DNA from: Petunia secreta
Lineage: Eukaryota > Streptophyta > Magnoliopsida > Solanales > Solanaceae
Assembly: GCA_029990175.1 (NCBI GenBank)
Contig: JARKIP010000064.1
Span: 13,224,001-13,288,000 of the forward strand
Reading direction: 5' to 3'
Length of the DNA: 64,000 bases
Within the stretch, counting starts at the first letter, position 1, and each line of letters starts with the position of its first letter. The notes beneath the pieces are model-generated. The model searched no databases. It saw only the letters and a program-made list of their open reading frames with translations, and was not told the origin of the DNA. Of this stretch, positions 34,401 through 45,676 are shown piece by piece. The position numbers and the translations under genes are program-made.

Positions 34401-34835
34401 CGATCAGGATCGATCCACGTAGGTGTGGCGTGTAAAATAATAGCTGATCTGTGTGCCTTGTGTGTATATATGTGTATATATGTATAAATATTATATAAAT
34501 AGGTATAAAATGGTATAAATGGATTTAAAATGGTATAAATATTATAGGAAAATTAGGAAGTTAATTTTAAAATGTTAGGAAGGCTAAAATGCATAAAATT
34601 AGTAATCTTGAGGCTTAAAACAATTTTGGATGGTTTTGTCAAAAATAGGAGGAATTGTAAAAAAATGTAAAATAGCTATAGTTTGGGATGATTCTTTAAA
34701 AATGGCCCCAATTGTCAGGATATTATGAAAAGGTAATTCGGAAAGAATAGACGAGGTAGGGATGGATACACAATCGTGTGTAAAATTCAAGACGGTTGAT
34801 TTTGAAAATATGAGGGACAAAATGGGGTGTCAACA
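31413..34835. repeat. 3.4-kb solo LTR, 'GTCGCCACC' family
   Basis: Starts TGTCATACCCG, ends GGTGTCAACA, with exact TTCAC duplication (31408-31412, 34836-34840). It shares start, end and an internal block (GTTGGAGTCGCCACCTAA, then a GGAAGAAGGTGTTAGGCAC-type phrase) with 40526-43067. No reading frame with retroelement motifs, no second LTR copy, no PBS or PPT, so a solo LTR is the simplest reading. Such blocks recall Ogre-like LTRs, from memory. Contains a (GA)n tract near 34280 and a run of 17 G at 34338-34354. Confidence 0.75.
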
Positions 34836-34840
34836 TTCAC

Positions 34841-35099
34841 CCTTTTTCAGCTTCCTGCGTGATCGTGTCTGAAGCCTCGCGATCGCGCTGAATACTGTCA
34901 GGACCTTGCACGATCGCGTCTGTGCCCTCGCGGTCGCACTGAATTAGTTCTGTATCTGATGCAGTGAGCTTGTAAACAGGCCCTGCAGTTTCTAGTATTT
35001 GCCCCCAACAACTCCAGTTTGGTGAATGCCGCTTGCAACTATTGCAATTCCCTTGCTTGGCTTCTTGTGAACGGTCTACTCGCGAGTCGGTTTGTATCA
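34841..35099 (-). repeat. element B 3' LTR, right part
   Basis: Continues the LTR after the TTCAC duplication, matching 49284-49541, and ends GTTTGTATCA. A purine tract on the minus strand (AATAAGGGGAGAA, 35100-35112) lies directly next to it as PPT. Confidence 0.88.
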
Positions 35100-35112
35100 T
35101 TCTCCCCTTATT

Positions 35113-35775
35113 GAGAAGAATTTGTCCGCGAATTCGTTTGATCATTGACCATGCACACAGTAAAAGTGTTGTGCACTTGATAATCACTCGACAAATCAAC
35201 CTTGTATGCATTGTCATTTAGGCGTTCAAGGATTTGAAACGGGCCATTACTTCTTGGCATCAACTTGCTTGTTCTCTTGTTCGGAAATCTATTTTTCTAG
35301 AAATGAACCCAAACCCAATCTCCTGGTTCAAAGATCATCTTCTTTCTCCCCTTGTTGGATTTCTTGGAAACTTCTTGATTCTTATTTTCAAGTTGCTTCC
35401 TCACTTGTTCATGAAGCTTCTTCATTTCTTGAGCTCTAGTCTTTGCATCTAAGCTTACAATCACATCTTGAGATAAAGGGTGAGATCCAAGGGAGTTAGG
35501 GGGTTAAAACCATACACAACTTCAAAAGGAATCATACAAGTAGAGGTATGCATGGTTCCATTGTATGCAAATTCAATTATAGGCAAATGATCTTCCCAAG
35601 ATGCAAGTTTTCCTTTAACCAAAGCCCTATGCATGGTTCCCAAGGTCCTATTGACAACCTCGGTTTGGCCATTGATTTGGGGGTGGCAAGAAGTAGAGAA
35701 CAACAACTTAGTGCCTAGCCATTTCTACAATTCCTTCCAAAAGTGGCCAAGAAATTTGGAATCCCTATCACTAAC
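35113..35775 (-). pseudogene. integrase of element B, C-terminal half
   Basis: From 35775 leftward: VSDRDSK (second catalytic Asp at the insertion junction), then LFSTSCHPQINGQTEVVNRT, whose E is the third catalytic acid, then WEDHLPIIEFAYNGTMHTST and PFEVVYGFNPLTPLDL. The minus-strand stretch 35440-35150 holds the basic, GPY/F-like C-terminal module. Stops (for example near 35460 and in the VWVHF region) make it non-functional. Confidence 0.85.
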
Positions 35776-38253
35776 TGTCACAACCCAATTTTCGGGGCCG
35801 TGATGGCACCTAAGTGTTACATCCTTAGGCGAACCACGAATAATTAAACTGACTCATAATGATAATTTAGATAGACATATTTCAATAAAATGTAGGTGTA
35901 AACATCCACCCGAAATACAGTGTCAATAGAGCATCTACGAAATCTGACAACCGATATATATATATATATATATAATACAAGATGTAGGAAGCGTCTAAGC
36001 ACTAAGGTGGATCAGACGGTATGCCACCACGAACCATGCGGTTGGCTCACCTCAAGCAAAAATAGTCACAGCCTCGAACGGATCAGATAAGTCCAGCTGT
36101 CTGACTAGTAGAAGGATCTGCACATTTAAAACAGTAAGTTATGAGCCAAAGCCCAGTAAGATCATCGACAGGCCCGCTAAATTACCCTTTCGGGACAAGT
36201 CTTTGATAATGCATAAGCAGAAAACGGAAGTACAATCCACACCTTTACAGTAACCCATAAACATTACATACGATAATATAATTATACAACAACACAAGCA
36301 ATAATACGCGAATACATAACATAGTCAATAATATAAAGATACATAATATAGGCAGCATATACAATATTATATTGATATTATGGCATAAGCAGTAATAAAT
36401 TAACACACAGCATGGCGATGATATATCTCGCACACCACATAGGTAATGATATACCTAGGACATAGCATAAGCACACACCCTGTGTGGCTTTATTTATAGG
36501 TCATAACGCGCCACAGGCCTCTGTCCCTATAAACAACTTTACTTATAGGTCATAACGCACCACAAGCCTCTGTCCCTATAAGTCTCCACATCTAGGTCAT
36601 AATGCACCACCGGCCTCTGTCCCTAGATGGAATTTCGCTTCTAGGTCATAACGCACCACCGGCCTCTGTCCCTAGAGCATATCAATAACACACCGGCACA
36701 CAACATCGACTATACACGAGTCACGTTTGTGCTTCACCTTTTTGTATAAATATAACGAGTAGTACATAATACTATCTACTATACAATGCTAGTCAATTAA
36801 GTACTCGACATCTTACTTAGCAAGATCAAATCTTATCCGCAAGCAAAATAGAGGTCAAGTCTCACTTACCTCAAAATTGGCTCAAGTGGCTAAGGAACGA
36901 CCTCCTTTCCCAAACGATGTGCCTCCGAAAGACTCCTCTCTGAGCCAAAGAAATAGTGTCGCACTCGTAAGCATGTGAGGAAAGGATTCTAAGCCCTTAC
37001 GCAATTTAAGAGGCAATTTACCAAAATACCTCCGGGTCGGACGTACCCAAAACCCGTAAAATTTATGTTTCCGGACTCCCCATACTCCCACGAGTCCAAA
37101 AGTACCATTATTGTACATACCCGAGTCCAACTCGGTCATTTTTCCCATTTCACAAATCTACGGTTCAAACCCTCTTTCCAAGGATCGTCACTTTGATCCT
37201 CGGATTAAAGCGTTAAAAATGGGTAAGAATAGTTACCTTGTGTTTAGGAATGATTTTGGTACTTCAAATTCCCCTTGGAATCACTTTTAGAAGCTCAAAA
37301 CATGAAAATAAAAATGAATGCCCGCCCTAGAATATATAGCAGCCCGAAGCTTTAAAGAGTTGTACCACATGCTGTCCAAATTATACATCACTGGACAGCT
37401 TTCGGTAAAATACAGATAACTTTTTGTAAAAATGTCCAAATGATACGAAATTGGTGGCATTAGAACCACAACTCAAAGAACTACAACTTTCATGTTTTGA
37501 CTTTTTTCTAATTCCTTATGGATTGATCTGGAAAATTGATTTCTTTCCGGCTGAACAGTAAAAAAATAGATTTCAGCAGCTTTTTGGATTCGCACCAGAT
37601 CAGCCACTGTTTTTGGGTCCAAACGGGACCCTACAAAGCTTGGAATGACCCCAAATTTTGTACACAAGTCATACAAGACTTGTGTGATATGCTCGTCAAG
37701 ACAGAACTCAATTCGAATCTCTAAAACTCAAAAAGTGGGTCCCACGGGAAAGGGTCAAATTTCGACTTTCGCCAAAATAGATAATTTTAATCAAACGACT
37801 CCGAAATCCAAATTCGAAAGTTGCTACAACTCACAAATGACGATACGAACCTAACGGAACCCTCAGATCTCTCATCGGAGTTCATTTACTCAAATCGAGC
37901 TCGAAAACCTCTTTTAACCTTTTTAAACTTCCGCAACGGAGACTTTATCAAAAGTCCTATCAAACGAGGTCCGTTTTCACTTCTGAAGGTTGCTACAGGT
38001 CATAAATTACCATACAAACCTAACGCAGCTTTCAGATTTCACATCAGAGCTCATTTGCTCAAATCGAGCTCCGAAACGTCTTTTAGCCTTAACGAATATC
38101 CGAAACGGATGTCTTTCTCCGATACCTATCTAACAAAGTTCGTTTTAGATAAAAAATTTCAGGCATGCCATAATGGACCTTACGGAGCTTTTGGGATTGT
38201 CGATACGCAAATCGAGGTCCCGATTCCCGAAACGACTATTTGAGGTTGTTACA
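35776..38253 (-). repeat. solo LTR, diverged Tekay-like family, with hairpin array
   Basis: Exact CTAAC duplication (35771-35775, 38254-38258). Starts TGTCACAACCCAATTTTCGG and ends GAGGTTGTTACA. It is related to the 2602-bp LTR at 13059 through its ends and the CGGAGTTCATTT/CAAATCGAGCTC block. An internal duplication of about 180 bp repeats GTTGCTACA...CATACAAACCTAACG (near 37820 and 37990). Contains (TA)n at 35949-35972 and the four-hairpin array at 36493-36676. Orientation is by homology to the 13059 element. Confidence 0.88.
36493..36676. repeat. four tandem hairpins with changing stems and constant loop
   Basis: Hairpins at 36493-36533 (TTTATAGG/CCTATAAA), 36542-36582 (CTTATAGG/CCTATAAG), 36590-36628 (ATCTAGG/CCTAGAT) and 36640-36676 (TCTAGG/CCTAGA). 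The loops are nearly the same: TCATAACGC[AG]CCAC, two variable bases, GCCTCTGTC. Spacing is about 48 bp. Confidence 0.9.
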
Positions 38254-38940
38254 CTAACAATAGTTTTAGGAATCCCATGAATGAAATGTGCTATGAAATG
38301 CATCATCACTTTTATGACAATGAATGAAATGTGCCATTTTGAAAAACCTATCAACCACTACAAAGATGTTATCTTTTTCTCTTTTTGTCCTAGGCAAGCC
38401 AAGCACAAAGTCCATAGAAATATCAAGCAAAGGACCTAAAAGAATGTGGAGGGGTGAGTACAAACTGTGTGGAAGTAGCTTCGACTTAGCTTGCTTACAC
38501 TCCAAACATTGACCACACACCCTCACAACATCCACCTTCATCTTAGGCCAATAAAATTGCTCCTTAAGAATCTCCATGGTCTTTTCCACTCCAAAACGCC
38601 CTATTAGTCCTCCACTATATGCCTCCTTCACAAATAACTCCCTCCAAGATGAGTTAGACACACACAACTTTCCATTTCTAAACAAGAACCCCTCAAACTC
38701 TTGGAACCTCCTCTTCTCCATATTATTACTTGATTCCTCCTCTCCACACAATCTAGTGATCCTTCTTACCCTTTCCTCCAACTCACAAGTAGCATAAAGT
38801 TCCCCAAAATCTGAATCATTGGCATACATCTCCTTCATACTTTCAAAACGCATAAGCTTGGACCCCAAAGTATTCAACAACATTTGTCTTCTTGATTGAA
38901 GCACAAACATCCTTGACAAGGCATCCGCCACCACATTTTT
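38254..38940 (-). pseudogene. integrase of element B, N-terminal half
   Basis: From 38934: MVADALSRMFVLQ closes RNase H, then LYATCELEERVRRI, EAYSGGLIGRFGVEKTMEIL and QFYWPKMKVDVVRVCGQCLE. The Cys pair of the zinc-binding region is kept (CGQCLEC), but both His positions are Tyr and Arg (AYSGGLIGRF). The first catalytic Asp is in DISMDFVLGLPRTKREKDNI. A frameshift follows near 38290, then the solo LTR. Confidence 0.88.
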
Positions 38941-39492
38941 TTTTCCTTTTTGTAATGGATGACATAAGGAAAAATTTCAAGGAATTCCACCCATTTGGCA
39001 TGTCTCACATTCAACTTCTCTTGGAATTTGAGGTGTTTCAAAGATTGATGGTTGGTTCTTATGACAAACTCTTTTGACCAAACATAATATTGCCAATGGG
39101 CCAAAGCGCTCACCAAGGCATACAATTCTTTATCATAAGTGGAGTATTTAGTAGTTGCTCCCTTAAGCCTTTCACTAAAATAGGTAATAGATGTTTTATC
39201 TTGCATCAACACGGCTCCAATTCCTACTCCACTAGTGTCACACTCAACTTCAAAGTTTTTACCAAAATTGGATAATTGAAGGAGAGGTTTAGAGCTAAGC
39301 ACTTCTTTAAATTTTGCAAAAGCTTCTTCTTGCTCTTTCCCCCACACAAATGCCTTATCCTTCCTTATCACTTCGGTCAACGGTGCAGCTATAGTGCTAA
39401 ATATCCTCACAAACCTCCTATAAAAGCTAGCCAACTCATTGAAACTTCTCACATCACCAATGCTTAAGGAGTGGGCCAATCCTTAATGGCCT
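38941..39492 (-). pseudogene. RNase H and RT connection of element B
   Basis: From 39479: DVRSFNELASFYRRFVRIFS, AFAKFKEVLSSKPLLQLSNF, FEVECDTSGVGIGAVLMQDK, STYDKELYALVSALAHWQYY and FVIRTNHQSLKHLKFQEKLN. The RNase H acidic residues are present in CDTSG and DKELYA, but the third is Asn (RTNHQ). The C-terminus is frame-shifted in a run of eight to nine T near 38940. Confidence 0.88.
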
Positions 39493-39501
39493 CCACTTTA
39501 G

Positions 39502-40107
39502 GAGAAATTTTGATCACTAGCCATTTTTGGACGCGCTCATTGGGGACTATCCACCATTTCTAAATCCATTGAAGAATAGCCAAAAATTTGCGCGCACACT
39601 TAAGCTCCATTAGCATTGGAAAAATACCTCAGACTAGTCCCATAACAAAATACTGGGGCTTTGAACAAAACTGGCACTTTATATATAAAGCTTCAGTCCC
39701 ATAACAAAATGCTGGGGCTTTGAACAAGTTTTGTTCAAAGCCCCAGCATTTTGTTATTTTATGGGATTTTATATATAAAGCTTCAGTCTCATAACAAAAT
39801 GCTGGGGTTGTGAACAAGTTTTGTTCACAACCCCAGCATTTTGTTATGGGACTGAAGCTTTATACAAAGTCCCATAACAAAATGCTGGGGCCTTGAACAA
39901 AACTTGTTCAAAGCCCCAGTATTTTATACTGGGGTTAGTTTACTGAAGCTTCCCAGTATAAATACTGGGGCTTTGAACAAGTTTTGGTCAAGGCCCCAGT
40001 ATTTATACTGGGATTTGTCCGGAGGTGGCTATTTCTCAGCAAATTTATTTTTGATGGCTACAAATCAATTAACGCGCGCCAAACAGGCCCCTGCACGAAA
40101 TTTTTAC
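39502..40107. mobile_element. MULE-type MITE made of long hairpins
   Basis: 606 bp flanked by a 9-bp duplication CCACTTTAG (39493-39501, 40108-40116), inside the RT-to-RNase H junction of element B. Ends are GAGAAATTTTGATC and, reversed, GTAAAAATTTCGTG, weak terminal inverted repeats. The interior has four hairpins: perfect 27-bp arms 39701-39727/39731-39757; 40-bp arms with one mismatch 39778-39817/39821-39860; a shorter one near 39883-39918; 29-bp arms with two mismatches 39952-39980/39984-40012. No coding capacity. Confidence 0.8.
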
Positions 40108-40116
40108 CCACTTTAG

Positions 40117-40520
40117 CCTCATCAATTTCCACACCGGTTGCACTCACCACAAAACCAAGAAACACAACTTTATCAACACAAAAGAAGCACTTTTTCAAGT
40201 TAGAAAATAACTGCTCCTTTCTCAAAACATCAAACACTTGTTTGAAATGATTAGCATGTTCATCAATGGATTTTTTATAGATAAGAATGTCATCAAAGTA
40301 GGCTACAACAAATTTCCCAATAAAATATTTAAGCACATGATTCATCAACCTCATGAAGGTTGAAGGGGCATTAGACGAGCCAAAAGGCATAACAAGCCAC
40401 TCATAAAGACCAAAGTTGGTCTTAAAGGCCGTCTTCCACTCATCACCCGACTTCATACGGATTTGGTGGTAGCCACTCCTCAAGTCAATTTTAGAAAACA
40501 CACAAGAGCCACACAATTCA
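40117..40520 (-). pseudogene. reverse transcriptase of element B, catalytic half
   Basis: From 40516: CGSCVFSKIDLRSGYHQIRM, YEWLVMPFGSSNAPSTFMRL, GKFVVAYFDDILIYKKSIDE and CFFCVDKVVFLGFVVSATGV. The catalytic YFDDIL box is intact. It is severed upstream by the solo LTR at 40526 and downstream by the MITE. Confidence 0.9.
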
Positions 40521-40525
40521 TCAAG

Positions 40526-40874
40526 TGTCGCATCCTATTTTTCCCGAATAGGTTAAGGCTCGAAATAGGACTTGACTTATTGGGTAACTCATGGGTAAAG
40601 AGTTGGAGTCGCCACCTAACATATTTTTTAACTGGGTGTATTAGGGCACCTATTTTATTTCTAGCTAATTTTATAATTAACTCTTAAAACTTAGTCTACG
40701 AACCAGAATTTCTAGGTAAGAGGTTCAAGTTAACCCGAGAGGAAGGGGTTAGGTACCTCTCAAGTAGATAGAGGTTCAAGTTAACCCGAGAGGAAGGGGT
40801 TAGGTACCTCTCAAGTAGCAGCAACAGCAACAGCAGCAGCGGCAGCAGCAGCAGCGGCGGCAGCGGCGGCGGCG

Positions 40875-40908
<34 letters not shown>

Positions 40909-43067
40909 CAGTAGTAGTAGTAGTAGTAGGGGAAAGAAATTTTATAAAAAATATAGGCTCAGAATATGTATTGCATCAAGCAGAGGTTAGGGATGTCGGT
41001 ACGGCTGCAAACACAAAGCCGGTCGTGTTGTCGTGCCAAGTACCTTCAATCTCACCACTCCACTATCGGTTACTTTGGAAAGTGATATGCATCGTCATAG
41101 CCTATTTGTTTTTAGGGACGCGGGGAGTATAATGGGACTGATTTTAGGCCTCCAAACGCCATTGGCCTAAGTGTAGTATCGTGTTCAAATCAGTCCTTAG
41201 GCCTCAAATTCAAATTATTTATTGAATTATTTTCATTGGCCATTATCATAACGTAGCACCTGTTCAAAATCGGTTACGCAATATATATTCAAAAACCACT
41301 GGTCAAACTGCATAGCCACAACACAAACGGGTCTGCATAAAATGGGTCAAACGCATAACAAAGACCAAGTGATGGATCAAACATTATTCCTAAAAACCAA
41401 TCATGAACAGAAAAGGCGTTGCCGGCGAGAGGACTCAATCCCGACAAACTAACAGTGATGTCCGACATGGACCCTGCAAAAACTTAACAGAGTATCGAGT
41501 TAAATCACAAAGCAATAGATGCGAGAAATAACGCCATCGCCGATCAAGGAAAATAAAATCAAGTCAAATTCCGATGGGAACAAGCAGTGATAGCGGCAAT
41601 AGGGCACGCAAAATAAAGCGGCGATCACGTGAGTAGGCAAAGGTGTTGGAGGATCTGTGAAACTCAGAAAAAGCTGGTGAGATATTCAGTCTGGATAAAC
41701 GAAACAAAAACAGAGAAATGAATAAACCGGGAACGGCGTTTTCCGGCGAAACGACAGTGACAATAAAGGTGTAACGCCACCGGCACAGAGGGGAGAGACT
41801 GCCAGCCTTAGTGGCGCCTCTGCGACCCTACCACTGAACCTCCCCCTCTTCCCAGTAGATCAACAAGGACAGCCAACAATGGTGTTTTTCGGCAGCGGGG
41901 TGGTCCCCTGTTTCGATCTACTCACGCTCTCCCTGTTTTAGATCTGGTTCGTTTATGGTTGTGGGTGTATATGTATCTGGTGGGTTTTGTGGTGGTGATG
42001 TATTTGATTGAAAGGGATGATGATGGAAGTTTTAGGGAAGACGACCAAAAATCAGTAAAGTTTGTGGTCTACTCCCTCTGTTTTGCTCGTTTTTTTTAAT
42101 CTTTATGTAAATGGTGATGGTGATGATTTTGTAGGGGTGAGGTGATCTGTGTGAACTATGTGTTGAGGAAAGAAGAAGACCCAAGGGAGGTGGGTATGCG
42201 AGTGTTGATTTGAGAATGAGAAGTACGGATGATGATCGTTGTATATGGGTGAAAGATATCTATTTTAATAGTGAAGAATGCCAATCAGCCGTTGGGGACT
42301 TGGATTAACTCGGAGAAGGGAAGATTTTAGGGATTTTGGAATTTTGGGGAGAGATTTTGGTGATTTTTAATGATTTTCCCCAATTAAAGGGATCGAAAAA
42401 ATTAGGATGGAGATTTGAGTGGGAAGATGTATCTAGACTATATTTGGTCCGGATTCGAGGTAGAATTAGGAAGAAAATTTGGGATTTAAAATTCAAATGA
42501 TAACGATGTATTTGGTTAACAATTTGGTCTAGGTTCAAAGTAAAAAATGTAATTAAATAGAAAAAGGGAAAAAAGATAAATAAATAAAAAATTTTGGTAG
42601 GGATTTTGAGATATGGAAAAATTAATAAAAACAAATTTGGACGTTTTCCTCTTAATTGACCAATATTCAACTTAAATGTGCAAAAATATAGATATACATA
42701 TTGTATAAAATGCACAAATAACTATTAAATAATACTCAAATAAAATTATTTAAATATAGATAATCACAGATAATTACTAATTTTCACAAATGATCACAAA
42801 TCGATACAAATTTGATAGCCTAAATGATGCAATTATGTGATATATTATAAATGTATTAAATTGCGCAAATATTCACAGTTTGACAAATAGCCTAAATGAT
42901 GCCAAATTACGTAATATAGCCACATTAGGTATGTAATATATAAGTAGGGGATAACGCGCGTAAATGCATAGTTTCTAACGCATATTTTTAACAAATAGCC
43001 AAATTACATCTTTAAATTAAATTATAGCCAATTTTAGAAAAAGGATGGACAAAATTGGGTGTCAACA
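40526..43067. repeat. 2.5-kb solo LTR, 'GTCGCCACC' family
   Basis: Exact TCAAG duplication (40521-40525, 43068-43072). Starts TGTCGCATCC and ends GGTGTCAACA; shares GTTGGAGTCGCCACCTAA with 31413-34835. Near its start are a 51-bp tandem duplication (40721-40818) and a trinucleotide tract (40817-40930). The remainder is AT-rich with no motif-bearing frame; a minus-strand 136-codon frame at 42305-42715 is compositional. Confidence 0.82.
40817..40930. repeat. AGC/GGC/AGT trinucleotide microsatellite
   Basis: About 38 triplets in blocks: AGC/AAC, AGC/GGC, AGC, then AGT. The block order suggests successive expansion of point variants. It lies in a solo LTR, not in a coding region. Confidence 0.95.
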
Positions 43068-43072
43068 TCAAG

Positions 43073-43520
43073 CATATCATCTAACCTATGGGATAGGATG
43101 ACAATACTTTATCGTTATCTTGTTGATGGCTCTACAATCCACACACATGTGCCAAGTCCCATATTTCTTTGGTACTAGGATGACCGGAATCACACATGGG
43201 CTCAAGCTTTCTTGCACAAGTCCTCTTTCAAGCAATTCCTCTACTTGCCTTTGGAGCTCTTTAGTGGCCTCCGGGTTGCTTCTATAGACGGCCTTGTTGG
43301 GCAATTGTGAACCTGGAACATGGTCAATTTGATGCTCAATGCCTCTTAATGGTGGCAATCCACTAGGCAACTCCTCAGGGAAGATATCTTCATAACCTTG
43401 TAAAAGAGAAGAAATAGAACTAGGCAAATAAGTTGTTAGTTCATTAGTAAGCAAAACTTTGTCTTTGTGTAAGAGGATAATCATGGGCATCCCCTCCTTC
43501 AAATCATTCAACACTTCTTT
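43073..43520 (-). pseudogene. reverse transcriptase of element B, N-terminal half
   Basis: From 43514: LLQGYEDIFPEELPSGLPPL, RGIEHQIDHVPGSQLPNKAV, EELLERGLVQESLSPCVIPV and KYGTWHMCVDCRAINKITIK then YCHPIP, the first RT blocks of Ty3/gypsy. It is cut just after by the 40526 solo LTR at the region preceding the SKIDLRSGYHQ block. Confidence 0.9.
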
Positions 43521-43970
43521 TTGATAAGAATATATTCACTCCCTTTTTTGCTTCCTCACTCTTTTGTGTAACAACTCCCACTATTTTCCCCCCATCAACT
43601 CCTTCTTTCTTTTCTTTCTCTCTTTTCAACTTCAAATCCATCATCTTTCTATATCCCTCACTCACTTGAGCCGCAGTCAATGGATTAAGAATATACTTCC
43701 TTCCGTCCTTCCAACTCTAAAGCATACTTGTTAGTCTTGACATCATGCTTTACTGAACGATCATATTTCCACGGTCTACCAAGCAAAATGTGACCAGCTT
43801 GAATTGGAACTACATCAAATAAGAGCTCATCATGGTAGTTTCCCACCTTAAATTTGATCAAAGATTGCTTGGTCACCTTTAATTCTCCACATTCATTCAA
43901 CCATTGTAGCTTACAGGATTATGGATGTTTCCTAGTAGAAAGCTTGAGTTGTTCAATCAAGTGGTACTTA
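43521..43970 (-). pseudogene. protease of element B, partial
   Basis: Minus-strand NECGELKVTKQSLIKFKVGN then DVVPIQAGHILLGRPWKYDR is the C-terminal part of a Ty3/gypsy protease; the active-site part just upstream (about 43920-43985) is in another frame with stops. A Lys/Glu-rich linker to RT lies at 43690-43521, also frame-shifted. Confidence 0.75.
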
Positions 43971-45608
43971 CTACATTGACACAACTCCCACTATCAATGA
44001 TAAGAGAACAAATGGTTCCTTGGACCTTACATAAGCATGAAACAAATTCTCCCTTTGATCTGAATCCTCCTTCACTTGCACTTCTATTATCCTCCTTACC
44101 ATAAGAGAAGCGACAATGTCATCCTCATATTGCTTACCTTCTTCTCTTTCCCCGTCAAAGTCATCATCACAAGGTACATCTCCATCTACTTCCTCTACAT
44201 CACTATCACACGTTTGATAACCACCATCGCCTAAAGCAACAATGGTTCTCCTATTTGGACAATCCCTCATCATATGGCCTCAGCCATTGCATTTATAACA
44301 TTGAATGTTGGACAAACTTTCGAGTTTAGCTTTGTTACCTCCCACTTTTGGCTCTGTCTTGGGCTTGGCTCTGTCAAATTGGCCCTTGAACTCTCGCTTT
44401 GGCTTCTTTTCTTTGTCCCATGGTGAATAGGTCTTCACATTGTCCCTTCCTTTGCTCCAATTGGAGGAGGTGCTCTTGGACTTGTAGGACTTGTCCATCT
44501 TAAGCCCTTTCTCCACCTTAAGCACCGTTTGGAAAGCATCATACAAGGAATCAAATTGGTGCAATTCCATGGGAGAAGAAATTTCTCTATTCAAGCCCCC
44601 ACAAAACCTTGGAATGAGGATTCGGTCCCCATCTTGAATGTTAGCCCTTATCCTTGTCTTTTCAAACTCATCAAAGTATTCCGGGACCCCTTTGCTTCCT
44701 TGCCTCAAGTTGTAAAACTTCTTGAGTAATTCTTCATCATAGTTCTTGGGTAAGAATCAATCTTCCATCATGGCTTTCATGGCTATCCATCCACCCTCCG
44801 CATGTTGTCTATGAGTCTCCCTTTGCCTATGCTTAAATTCTCACCAAGTAGAAGCATAGCCTTCAAATTGAGTGATGACATACTTGACTTTTGTAACTTC
44901 TTGCACATTGTTAGTTTTGAAGATCCTTTCCATTTTGACAATCCATTCTAGATAATCTTCAGGATCACTACCTCCTTGGAAAGTAGGAAGATTTATCTTG
45001 ATGGTATTCAGTCCCGATCCTCATCGTAATGCCTTCGATTTCCACCATGACCACCATAGTCATAGTAGTCCTCTTCACGTTCCGCTCTCCCTTGGTAACC
45101 TCTCCCAAATCGACCACCTCGACCCCTATATCCTCATTGTCGTACTTCCCCCGGGTAGAGATATGGATCAACATCATAGTTATCAAGTGCATGGTAAGAT
45201 TCTTCATCATATTGACGATCCTTTGGTGGATGCACCACACCCTCACACCTTGGAGCTTCATGTCTTGGAGGTTCATTTCTTAGAAGGTCATGCCTTGGAG
45301 GAGCATGATTGGGATCTTTTGCTTCTGGAGTTTCATTTGGACAGTAAGTGTCTAATATGAGAATAACGGTCATTAGCCCGAAAAATCCTTTCAGGACCAT
45401 CCCCACGCACCCCAACGGTTGGAGGTGTCTCCATCACTTGCTTTCCCGATTCTTGAAGTCTAGACTTGTGGGATATTTCATCAATGGTTTCTTTGATCCC
45501 CTTGAATTCATCTTGAAATGCATCAAAGCGAGCCATCATCGCATGAATCAAGGTATTGGTCTCCATGTTCACATCAACTTCCTTTTGAGCCATAGTAACT
45601 ACAAACAA
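43971..45608 (-). pseudogene. gag of element B
   Basis: Starts near 45590 (MAQKEVDVNMETNTLIHAMM) with a helical N-terminus (FQDEFKGIKETIDEI). Then comes an Arg/Tyr/Asp-rich part (to about 44970) and a gag core (RQGSKGVPEYFDEFEKTRIR, CGGLNREISSPMELHQFDSL). The zinc knuckle reads CYKCNG, stop, GHMMRDCPN at 44300-44255; the CCHC residues are present, but a TGA sits at the position usually Arg or Gln. Acidic linker EEVDGDVPCDDDFDGEREEG follows. Several frame changes. Confidence 0.85.
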
Positions 45609-45676
45609 TCAAACAAACAAAGGTTAGTAGAAAGAGTCCTCAACAATTCATTCCCTAAGTGTTTCAACTCGATTTG

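Noticed and set aside
42305..42715. 136-codon minus-strand frame with Phe/Leu-rich, membrane-like sequence
   Set aside because: It lies within a solo LTR and is compositional (T-rich strand). No homologue or signal was recognised.
44998..45360. 120-codon plus-strand frame rich in His and Leu
   Set aside because: It is the exact opposite strand of the gag region of element B and has no own signals.
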